A DNA stretch of 64,000 bases from Hydrogenophaga sp. BPS33. GTDB lineage: Bacteria > Pseudomonadota > Gammaproteobacteria > Burkholderiales > Burkholderiaceae_C. The notes under the pieces are model-generated. The model ran no database searches, had not been told where the DNA came from, and worked only from the letters and a program-made list of their open reading frames with translations. Each line of letters begins with the position of its first letter. Positions within the stretch are counted from its first letter, which is position 1. The stretch lies in the NCBI RefSeq assembly GCF_009859475.1, contig NZ_CP044551.1, positions 42,880 through 106,879 of the forward strand, written 5' to 3'. A program made the translations under genes and the position numbers. Of the stretch, positions 58,618 through 64,000 are shown in pieces.

Positions 58618-59018
58618 CAGTGTTCACCCCCTTTTTTGGTCTTGCGCGCGGTGCGTGCCGGCTTCGCCTTCGAGCTTTGCGCCGGCTTGGCCGACTTCGG
58701 TCGCGGCGGCAGTTCCTGGTTGCGAAACAGCTCGAAGCTATCGGTCGGATAAGCCTCGCGCAGATGATCGTTCATACGTTTCAAGTCCTTGAAAACCTTC
58801 GGCATGTTCCGGTCGCGTCGGGTTGTCAAATACCACTCTTTTCCCTCAGCCCACTTCAAGAGAACGACGACATAGAAGCCCACTGGCGTTTCCATCACCT
58901 TGAGCTTGTCAAGGGTTTTTTGAAGTACGGCCAGCTCTAGATCGCCCTCCAGAATGCTGTTCTCGGGACTACATGGAGGAAGTTTCATGCTCGTCCTGTT
59001 TTCGTTCGGGTCGGTCAT
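58617..59018 (-). CDS. Hypothetical protein upstream of virB1
   Basis: 133 residues from the ATG at 59018. The middle part VGFYVVVLLKWAEGKEWYLT then RRDRNMPKVFKDLKRMNDHL looks like a conserved globular domain; the C-terminus is a Lys/Ala/Pro-rich basic tail (AKPARTARKTKKGG), suggesting nucleic-acid binding. A palindromic operator lies upstream, so it could be regulated by, or be, the transfer-region regulator. I do not recognise the family. Confidence 0.68.
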   Translation of the reverse strand: MTDPNENRTSMKLPPCSPENSILEGDLELAVLQKTLDKLKVMETPVGFYVVVLLKWAEGKEWYLTTRRDRNMPKVFKDLKRMNDHLREAYPTDSFELFRNQELPPRPKSAKPAQSSKAKPARTARKTKKGGEH

Positions 59019-59043
59019 AGTCAAAAACGACTCACATTGTATC

Positions 59044-59064
59044 GCCAAAACACTATATTTTGGT
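59044..59064. promoter_or_regulatory. Tra operator-like palindrome 6
   Basis: A 21-bp site with arms GCCAAAACA and TATTTTGGT, 26 bp upstream of the hypothetical gene at 58617-59018. Confidence 0.65.
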
Positions 59065-59232
59065 AGTGGTTTCGGCTAATTACGGCTTAAAAAATGCTCC
59101 CTGCCCATGCTCGCCCGGCTACGCCGGGACGGGCTTTCGTGCTCCGCATCGAGCCTGCGGCCACGGCCTTGTCTCGCCCCATTCGGGCGTCAATCCCTCT
59201 CGGCAGCGCCTCCGGCGCTGGACGGCCCAACT

Positions 59233-59272
59233 GGTGACAACTGGCATCACCAGGTGAGCGTCCACAGTCGCC
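59233..59272. repeat. 40-bp palindromic element k
   Basis: Ends GGTGAC / GTCGCC, exactly 40 bp, with an inner hairpin CTGG-CATCA-CCAG. Its right end is degenerate in the same way as the left ends of g, m and n. Confidence 0.65.
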
Positions 59273-59287
59273 AAATTGTAGCAAGTT

Positions 59288-59325
59288 GGCGACAGTTTGA
59301 GTAGCAAAGACCCGTTCGCGTCACC
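59288..59325. repeat. 38-bp variant of the palindromic element (l)
   Basis: Ends GGCGAC / GTCACC, but 38 instead of 40 bp and with little inner symmetry. It may be a decayed member. Confidence 0.5.
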
Positions 59326-59944
59326 AATCATTGCCTGCCTTTACATGGGGATAAACCCCCGTTCGGCCGGCTGCGCCGACATGGTGCCGCGCCCTGGCGT
59401 CGAAGACGCCCTTTCCCCCACCCTGCCCAGGGCAGGAAGGGGGCGGTGTGTAGGCCCGCGCAGCGGGCAACCAGTCCATGCACACCGCGACACGTCGCCG
59501 TGCTGCACACAAGCCCGCAGACTGCCGCCACGTCGGCAGACTGCACACAGCCGGGCCGGCTGGTTCATGCACGCTGCCCCCGCCGCTGGCGGTGGAGAAA
59601 GGCGGCTTTGCCGCTACGCAGCCGGCGCGGCCGTCTGGTTGTGCCGCCTGCGTCGGCCGTAGGGCGCTCGCGTTCCGCGCCCGCCCTTGGTGGCATGTCG
59701 TCATCGTCCGGTGGCGTTGCTCCACTGCGCACCTTTCGCCTGCCCTAGACGGTAGTCCAGCCATGCCGTCGCTCCAAGGGCCGGGCAAGCCCTGAAATCC
59801 TCACCCGTTCGCACTCGCTGCGCTCGCTTGCGCTGCGGCTTCCGGTTTCTCCCTTTCCGCGCCGTCCTGTCCGGCCCACCTACGGGCAATCACGGCGAAA
59901 GGCACTCAGCGGAGCAAGGTTCAACACCACAGGAGAAATGCGAC

Positions 59945-60373
59945 ATGACTCACCAACAAGTTCAGTTTGAAAAGCCGGCTCAAGCATCTAGCAGAGCAGA
60001 GGTTGAACAGCAGAAAACCGTCCTGTTTCACATCGAAGTCGTGAACACGAAGACGGGCCGCCGCGAGCGTCAAACAGCCTACCCGATGACCGAGAAGGAA
60101 TGCAGCGTGATGGTCAGCAAGATGACCGCCTACCCCTGGCGCACCGTCGAGCTGGTGCCAGCCGAAGCGCCGACCTTCGAGGGCGAGCAGCGCGAAGCCG
60201 CATTCAAGACCGTTTGGCGCGACACGCATCGGGACTACCGGGGCCGGCTGGCCGACGGCTCGCTGTCGCTGATGAGCTGGGCGAAGTTCGGCGGCGGACT
60301 GGTGACGGCCGCGAGCATCACCGACGCCGAGCTGGCCGAGCGACTGGACGACGCGAAGCGCCGCGCACGCTGA
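59945..60373 (+). CDS. Hypothetical protein, first of the leading-region-like cluster
   Basis: 142 residues from the ATG at 59945, with AGGAG 9 bp upstream. Contains VLFHIEVVNTKTGRRERQTA and FKTVWRDTHRDYRGRLADGS; no motif I can name. It starts a run of plus-strand genes that extends to the window end. Confidence 0.72.
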   Translation: MTHQQVQFEKPAQASSRAEVEQQKTVLFHIEVVNTKTGRRERQTAYPMTEKECSVMVSKMTAYPWRTVELVPAEAPTFEGEQREAAFKTVWRDTHRDYRGRLADGSLSLMSWAKFGGGLVTAASITDAELAERLDDAKRRAR

Positions 60374-60401
60374 TTTTGTATTGCACTGGAGAGCCAACAC
60401 C

Positions 60402-60605
60402 ATGACCCGCACCGAATACCGCCAAGCCCGCCGATTGATCCGCGACAACGGCCGCGCCGCCATCAAGTGGATGGCCCCGCACGTCGCCGCCGCGATGGAC
60501 GTTCTCACCTTCGGCCAGGGCAAAGACCGCCTCGCCGAGCGCGCGGACATCGTGGCCTATTGCCGCCGCGAGGGCATCGCCTGCAACCCCCGCCAAACCG
60601 CCTAA
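60402..60605 (+). CDS. Small hypothetical protein
   Basis: 67 residues, MTRTEYRQARRLIRDNGRAA then IKWMAPHVAAAMDVLTFGQG. Helical, basic N-terminus. It follows the previous gene by 28 bp. Not recognised. Confidence 0.65.
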   Translation: MTRTEYRQARRLIRDNGRAAIKWMAPHVAAAMDVLTFGQGKDRLAERADIVAYCRREGIACNPRQTA

Positions 60606-60628
60606 CAGCACGACCAGGAGCGCACACC

Positions 60629-61036
60629 ATGAACGAACTTTTCCAGGCATCCGACGTGATCCACACGCACACCCGCGCGCAGCTCATCGAGGACGGCGAC
60701 CTGATCGACGTGAGCGAGACAGCCCGCGAGGCCGGCTTTACGGTGCCCGTCGCCATCACCCGCGCGGCCTGGGCCGATTGCGTCGAGTGGACGGCCGAAA
60801 CCGACAAGCGCAAGACCACGATCCAGGACGAAGCCGGCCGCCTTTGGGACGTGATTTATATGGCCCGACTCGCCGCCCGCGTGCGTGGCGATCAACCCCG
60901 CCGCGTGTTCGAGCTGTACCGCGTGCCGGTGCAGGGCCGAGGCATCCGGCCGCGCCGCGTGGCGCTGGCGATGCACATCGGCCCCGGCGATGCCGGCGAG
61001 CCGGTTATCACCATCGGCCTGCCGAACGAAGACTAA
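60629..61036 (+). CDS. DUF6573-family protein
   Basis: 135 residues with the family pattern VIHTHTRAQLIEDGDLIDVS, ETAREAGFTVPVAITRAAW and a C-terminal VALAMHIGPGDAGEPVITIG. Members occur in leading regions and accessory parts of many broad-host-range plasmids, with no known function. AGGAG lies just upstream of its ATG. Confidence 0.78.
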   Translation: MNELFQASDVIHTHTRAQLIEDGDLIDVSETAREAGFTVPVAITRAAWADCVEWTAETDKRKTTIQDEAGRLWDVIYMARLAARVRGDQPRRVFELYRVPVQGRGIRPRRVALAMHIGPGDAGEPVITIGLPNED

Positions 61037-61093
61037 GCCCGCAGGGTGCCCGACGAGGGCACCCGCTACCCGACACGACCAGGAGCGCACAAC

Positions 61094-61621
61094 ATGGCCC
61101 GATTCATCCCCGAGAACGCCGAAACCCGCGAATTTCCCGCCGCCGCCGTGGTGGCCTACTGCTACGAGAGCAAGCGCGGCCCCGCGCTGCTGGCCTACAA
61201 GGGCCGCCAGTCGAAGCCGGCGCGCTTCCTGGCGTTCGGCAGCGCCGAGGCCCGCGACCGTTCGCTGGCGTCGTTCGTGGAGTACGAGGAAGGCATCGAG
61301 ACGCGCAAGCGCGAACGGCAGCAGGCCGGCCACGGGCTGGCCGTGGGCGACATCGTTTATTCCGTGTGGGGCTACGAACAGACGAACGTCACGTTCTACG
61401 AAGTGGTGCGCGTGCCGTCCGGCCGCTCGGCGACGGTGCGCGAGCTGGAAGCCGACCGGATCGAGAGCGCGCCGGGCAGCATGACCGGCAAGAGCACACC
61501 GAAGCCCGGCCAGTACGTCCAGGGCGCGAAGGAAAAGACCCGCCGCGCGACCGGCTGGCACACCCTGGGCGAGCTGTCGAAGTGGGACGGCACGCCGCGC
61601 CCCGTGACGTGGTACGCCTGA
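61094..61621 (+). CDS. Hypothetical protein
   Basis: 175 residues from the ATG at 61094 with an AGGAG site. Contains FPAAAVVAYCYESKRGPALL and VGDIVYSVWGYEQTNVTFYE, probably a small beta-rich domain. Conserved-looking but not identified. Confidence 0.7.
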   Translation: MARFIPENAETREFPAAAVVAYCYESKRGPALLAYKGRQSKPARFLAFGSAEARDRSLASFVEYEEGIETRKRERQQAGHGLAVGDIVYSVWGYEQTNVTFYEVVRVPSGRSATVRELEADRIESAPGSMTGKSTPKPGQYVQGAKEKTRRATGWHTLGELSKWDGTPRPVTWYA

Positions 61622-61630
61622 CCGCGACAT

Positions 61631-61670
61631 GGTGACGGCCGCAGCTCCTGGCCAGCTCGGCCGCGTCACC
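61631..61670. repeat. 40-bp palindromic element j
   Basis: Ends GGTGAC / GTCACC, inner GGCCGCAGCTCCTGGCCAGC. It lies 10 bp after the preceding stop codon and before a new promoter region. Confidence 0.75.
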
Positions 61671-61724
61671 AAGACAGGGCAAAAAAATTTTGCCCTTTCG
61701 TCCCACGTTTCCACCTTTTTATTT

Positions 61725-61745
61725 GCCAATATGGTATAGTTTGGA
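61725..61745. promoter_or_regulatory. Tra operator-like palindrome 7
   Basis: A 21-bp site with arms GCCAATAT and AGTTTGGA, 52 bp upstream of the gene at 61797. The site is preceded by an AT-rich tract, so it probably marks a second promoter of the leading-region-like cluster. Confidence 0.55.
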
Positions 61746-61796
61746 CATCGAGAACGGTTAAACGTGATCGCCAAATCAGCCGATAAGGAGCTACCC

Positions 61797-62021
61797 ATGC
61801 GAACCATCGACATGACCCCGACCTGGGGCGAGTGGGCCAACATTTACCGCCGCTTCGCCGAGTCGGGCGAGGCCAAGGCCGTGCGCGAGCTACGCGCCGA
61901 CTTCGCCAAGGCGATGGCCGCAGCGCAGGCGCTGCAAGCCATCACTGGCACGCTGTCCGACGAGCAGGCCGGCATCGTCGCCAAGACGATGACCGCCGAG
62001 CTGACGAAGCAGGGCTTCTAA
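61797..62021 (+). CDS. Small hypothetical plasmid protein
   Basis: 74 residues, MRTIDMTPTWGEWANIYRRF then AESGEAKAVRELRADFAKAM. The ATG at 61797 has AAGGAG seven bases upstream, better than the GTG-type starts before it. Short proteins of this kind are common on broad-host-range plasmids; function unknown. Confidence 0.72.
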   Translation: MRTIDMTPTWGEWANIYRRFAESGEAKAVRELRADFAKAMAAAQALQAITGTLSDEQAGIVAKTMTAELTKQGF

Positions 62022-62031
62022 GGTGGCGACC

Positions 62032-62235
62032 ATGAGCAAGCACAACGGCCGCCCCTTCCTTGTCCTGGCCGACCGCGACCTGGGCCGCGAAGCCTGGGCG
62101 CAGTACGACGCCGAGGCCGAGATTTTCACCCTCGCCGCGTCCGAGGACATGGACGACCCCATCGGCGAAGCCGAGAGCGTGAGCGAGTGCCAGCGCGTGG
62201 CATCCGGCTGGTTTGACGAGCTGCGGGCCGAATGA
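62032..62235 (+). CDS. Small hypothetical protein
   Basis: 67 residues, MSKHNGRPFLVLADRDLGRE, acidic. A GTG at 62023 is an alternative start. Its stop overlaps the next start (ATGA at 62232). Confidence 0.65.
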   Translation: MSKHNGRPFLVLADRDLGREAWAQYDAEAEIFTLAASEDMDDPIGEAESVSECQRVASGWFDELRAE

Positions 62236-62663
62236 TGCGGGCCGCGTCCACCACGACCAGGAAGCCGGCCGGCTTGTGGCGCTACTCGCTGCGCTGGAGC
62301 CTGCCGCACAAGCCCTGCCCTGGCCCGCTGGAACTGGCGGCGGTCGAGGTTCCGGCCGGCGACCAGTGCCCGCCCGTGGTGGCCGATCTTTGGAAGCCCG
62401 GCACCGGCTATGCCGTGTGCGTTGACTTCCCGCAGCCGGCCGAAATCCGCCGCTGGAGCGACGAGCGCAAGGCGCAGGCACGCCGCCGCAATCTCGCGCG
62501 CCGCGTCGAGAAGGCCGCGCCCTTGTTCGCCGACGAGCTGATCGCCCGCGAGCTGGAGGCGCGGCCCGACTACTTCGCGGGCAAGAACCCGCATCGAGGC
62601 TTGGCGACAGACACGCCGCCAGGCCTCGATGCTTCCGTCACCAACGAAAGGGCAACGCAATGA
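62232..62663 (+). CDS. Hypothetical protein with a palindromic element in its 3' end
   Basis: 143 residues, starting MMRAASTTTRKPAGLWRYSL and including a long basic helix (RRWSDERKAQARRRNLARRV). Element m (62603-62642) encodes most of the last 20 codons (LATDTPPGLDASVTNERATQ). The start and stop both overlap neighbours as ATGA, so it is part of a tightly coupled operon. Confidence 0.68.
   Translation: MMRAASTTTRKPAGLWRYSLRWSLPHKPCPGPLELAAVEVPAGDQCPPVVADLWKPGTGYAVCVDFPQPAEIRRWSDERKAQARRRNLARRVEKAAPLFADELIARELEARPDYFAGKNPHRGLATDTPPGLDASVTNERATQ
62603..62642. repeat. 40-bp palindromic element m, inside a coding region
   Basis: Ends GGCGAC / GTCACC, exactly 40 bp. It lies at the very end of the reading frame 62232-62663. 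Confidence 0.7.
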
Positions 62664-62797
62664 AGGAATGGAACGTGTACGCGGACGGCCGCTATCTCGG
62701 CACCGTCCATGAAACGACCGAGGAAGCCGCCCGCGCGGCGGCCTTCTCGAAGTTCGACATCCCCGAGGACGCGGACGTGTCCGTGTCCCGTCGCTAA
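62660..62797 (+). CDS. 45-residue hypothetical protein
   Basis: MKEWNVYADGRYLGTVHETT then EEAARAAAFSKFDIPEDADV and SVSRR. The ATG overlaps the preceding stop (ATGA, 62660-62663). The regular alternation and strong coupling support a real gene although short. Confidence 0.65.
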   Translation: MKEWNVYADGRYLGTVHETTEEAARAAAFSKFDIPEDADVSVSRR

Positions 62798-62815
62798 CCA
62801 CCAGGAGGAACACCG

Positions 62816-63082
62816 ATGGACACCTATCAGCAAATCCACGACTTCACGCCGGCAGGCGCTGGCAAGTTCGCCGACTTCATCGCCGAGCACGCCAAGCCGG
62901 AGCTGGACGCCGGCATGCACAAGCTGGAATGCCTGGGCGTGATCGAGGACAACTTGAACAGCCCGAGCGCCGGCCCGCTGGCCTGGGAGCTGGCAGCGGC
63001 GAGCGCGGCCGATGGCCGCGCGCACACCTTCGCCGCCGAGCTGGACGACCTCATCATCGAGCACGTCACCCCGGACGAGTGA
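62816..63082 (+). CDS. Small hypothetical protein
   Basis: 88 residues, MDTYQQIHDFTPAGAGKFAD then FIAEHAKPELDAGMHKLECL. AGGAGG nine bases upstream. Helical and acidic. Function unknown. Confidence 0.7.
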   Translation: MDTYQQIHDFTPAGAGKFADFIAEHAKPELDAGMHKLECLGVIEDNLNSPSAGPLAWELAAASAADGRAHTFAAELDDLIIEHVTPDE

Positions 63083-63092
63083 GGGCCACGCG

Positions 63093-63368
63093 ATGAACAT
63101 GCACAGCATGACCCTTGAACAGCTCCGCGCCACGCACGAGACGGGCGGCCTTGCCGCCGTCACGCTCGAAGCGCACGGGAAAGGCTTCTACCTCGTGGCC
63201 GATTCCCGCTCGGGCGGGCGCGTGGTGCTGGTGCGCTACTCCGACCGCAAGCCGCGCCTGTTCGTTGAGCCGGGCACGGCCTTGAAGCTGCTGCGCGAAA
63301 TCGGCTTCGGCACGGCCAAGGTGAACATGGCCGGCTGGCAACCCGACCAACAACAGGCCGACGTGTAG
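63093..63368 (+). CDS. Small hypothetical protein
   Basis: 91 residues from the ATG at 63093, MNMHSMTLEQLRATHETGGL, then a beta-rich part (FYLVADSRSGGRVVLVRYSD and GTALKLLREIGFGTAKVNMA). It recalls small plasmid-partition or stability accessory proteins, but I cannot name a family. Confidence 0.68.
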   Translation: MNMHSMTLEQLRATHETGGLAAVTLEAHGKGFYLVADSRSGGRVVLVRYSDRKPRLFVEPGTALKLLREIGFGTAKVNMAGWQPDQQQADV

Positions 63369-63385
63369 CGGCCGAGGGGGTACAG

Positions 63386-63601
63386 ATGAAAACGCTTCGC
63401 CTCGCCATCCTGCCGCTGCTGCTGGCCGCCCTGGGCGGCTGCGCGAGCGGCCCCTACTACTACGGCGGCACGAGCTACCGCATGCACAACATCGGCGGCC
63501 TGCCGGTGTCCGGCTCGCTTGGTGTTCACGTCACGCCGGGCGGCCTGATGGTGTCGCCGAACATCGTCGTAAGCCCTACCTTCGTGGACTGGAAGAAATG
63601 A
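63386..63601 (+). CDS. Small lipoprotein
   Basis: 71 residues with a lipoprotein signal (MKTLRLAILPLLLAALGGCA, lipobox ending in Cys19) and a short Gly/Ser-rich mature part (YYYGGTSYRMHNIGGLPVSG). Its stop overlaps the next ATG (63598-63601). A surface or exclusion role is possible but only a guess. Confidence 0.72.
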   Translation: MKTLRLAILPLLLAALGGCASGPYYYGGTSYRMHNIGGLPVSGSLGVHVTPGGLMVSPNIVVSPTFVDWKK

Positions 63602-63669
63602 ACCTCAAAACCTCGGAACAGCTCGCGGTCGGCCTAGCCAATTCGTACATGGGAGGCACCGAGCAATGA
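63598..63669 (+). CDS. 23-residue peptide linking two genes
   Basis: MNLKTSEQLAVGLANSYMGG then TEQ. It overlaps the preceding stop (ATGA) and the following ATG (ATGA at 63666), so ribosomes would pass through it. Could be a coupling leader only. Confidence 0.45.
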   Translation: MNLKTSEQLAVGLANSYMGGTEQ

Positions 63670-63998
63670 AGACCTTCGCACGCTGGCTGCGCCGCAACAT
63701 GCTGGTGCCCCTGCTGCTTGTCCTGGGGGCCGGCGCAGCCGCCACGATCTACCAGTCGATGGAAATCGACGCCCTGGGCTATCGCCAGTTGCAGAACGCC
63801 TACAAGACCGGCTCCAGCGCCTTCCAGGCGCGTGTCGCCGAGGCGATGCAGAACGGCACCGTGAGCCGTTGGGAACGCACCGCCCTGCTGCGGCAGTATT
63901 GGAGCGAGAGCCACGCCCTTGCGGTTGAGCTTGAAGTCGGAGAAATCGCCGCCGAGCGGCAGGCGCTGGCCGCACTGGTCGGCGGACAGGAGGGGCAT
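63666..63998 (+). CDS. Membrane-anchored protein, 3' end outside window
   Basis: 111 codons visible: one N-terminal transmembrane helix after a basic start (MKTFARWLRRNMLVPLLLVL) followed by a periplasmic helical part (RQLQNAYKTGSSAFQARVAE and ALLRQYWSESHALAVELEVG). The frame is open at the window end. Not identified. Confidence 0.7.
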   Translation, partial: MKTFARWLRRNMLVPLLLVLGAGAAATIYQSMEIDALGYRQLQNAYKTGSSAFQARVAEAMQNGTVSRWERTALLRQYWSESHALAVELEVGEIAAERQALAALVGGQEGH

Positions 63999-64000
63999 TC

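Larger units (their letters stand above)
59065..59944. other. 880-bp gene-free region between divergent blocks; oriT candidate
   Basis: No frame here looks like a real gene: overlapping frames on both strands are low-complexity and none has a family signature. It contains elements k and l, a direct/inverted repeat around 59515-59550 (GCAGACTGC twice), and several GC-rich hairpins. It separates the minus-strand transfer genes from plus-strand leading-region-like genes, the place where an origin of transfer would be expected. I could not identify a nic site. Confidence 0.45.

Noticed and set aside
59321..59788. Open frames in the gene-free region on both strands
   Set aside because: Several overlapping frames of similar size, rich in Arg, Pro and Cys, with no ribosome-binding sites or family motifs.

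Overview
The window is a stretch of a large conjugative plasmid, most likely from a beta- or gammaproteobacterial soil or wastewater host (Comamonas, Delftia, Variovorax or Pseudomonas type). This host guess rests on IncP-1 backbone genes, IS1071 copies and an aniline-type catabolic operon. The DNA is GC-rich. I saw no rRNA, tRNA or CRISPR array.

Layout. (1) 1-1373: the right part of an IS1071. (2) 1374-10443: an aniline dioxygenase operon in the order Q-T-A1-A2-B on the minus strand, ending in a LysR regulator cut off by IS1071, and, divergent from it, an indolepyruvate:ferredoxin-oxidoreductase-like pair (iorA, iorB) whose second gene is cut by the next IS1071. (3) 10444-13645: IS1071 copy B, with a frameshifted transposase. 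(4) 13646-21131: an IncP-1 central control and origin segment: truncated kfrA, korB, incC/korA, kleF, kleE, kleA, korC, klcB, klcA, a DinJ/YafQ-type toxin-antitoxin pair and an oriV-like region, with recognisable KorA, KorB and KorC operators and TrfA-type iterons. (5) 21132-24335: IS1071 copy C. (6) 24336-31688: alphaproteobacterial (sphingomonad-like) DNA: a fragment of an integrative and conjugative element with a quorum-sensing control circuit (LuxR, LuxI, phytanoyl-CoA-dioxygenase-like protein, a DUF6499/DUF2285 activator that appears to need a +1 ribosomal frameshift, a divergent XRE regulator and DUF2285 antiactivator, a small excisionase-like protein, a TraF peptidase and a lytic transglycosylase) plus an exported amidohydrolase. 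(7) 31689-39158: a second copy of part of region 2 (truncated Q, iorA, iorB) with IS1071 copy D, a 7.47-kb direct repeat of 6178-13645. (8) 39159-59018: a VirB/VirD4-type transfer region on the minus strand (virB1, topA, virB2-B6 with an entry-exclusion lipoprotein, virB7-B11, virD4, a KfrB-like protein, an LPD7 protein, an OmpA-like lipoprotein and truncated trbM). (9) 59945-63998: a plus-strand run of small, translationally coupled genes of unknown function, resembling a conjugation leading region.

How it works together: IS1071 copies, all in the same orientation, separate every module, and none of the three complete copies has matching 5-bp flanks. The molecule therefore looks assembled by recombination through IS1071: an IncP-1 replication/control block, a PromA-like transfer block, catabolic cargo and an ICE fragment. 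The rep gene and the relaxase catalytic domain are not in the window.

Two signals stand out as not explained by ordinary annotation. One is a family of 13 exactly 40-bp inverted repeats (GGYGAC-N28-GTCRCC), with one 38-bp variant, scattered only over the transfer half and entering two coding regions. The other is the LuxR/LuxI/PhyH/frameshift-activator cassette, which resembles the TraR-TraI-FseA-QseM-QseC circuit of the Mesorhizobium symbiosis ICE but has a dioxygenase gene wedged between synthase and activator.
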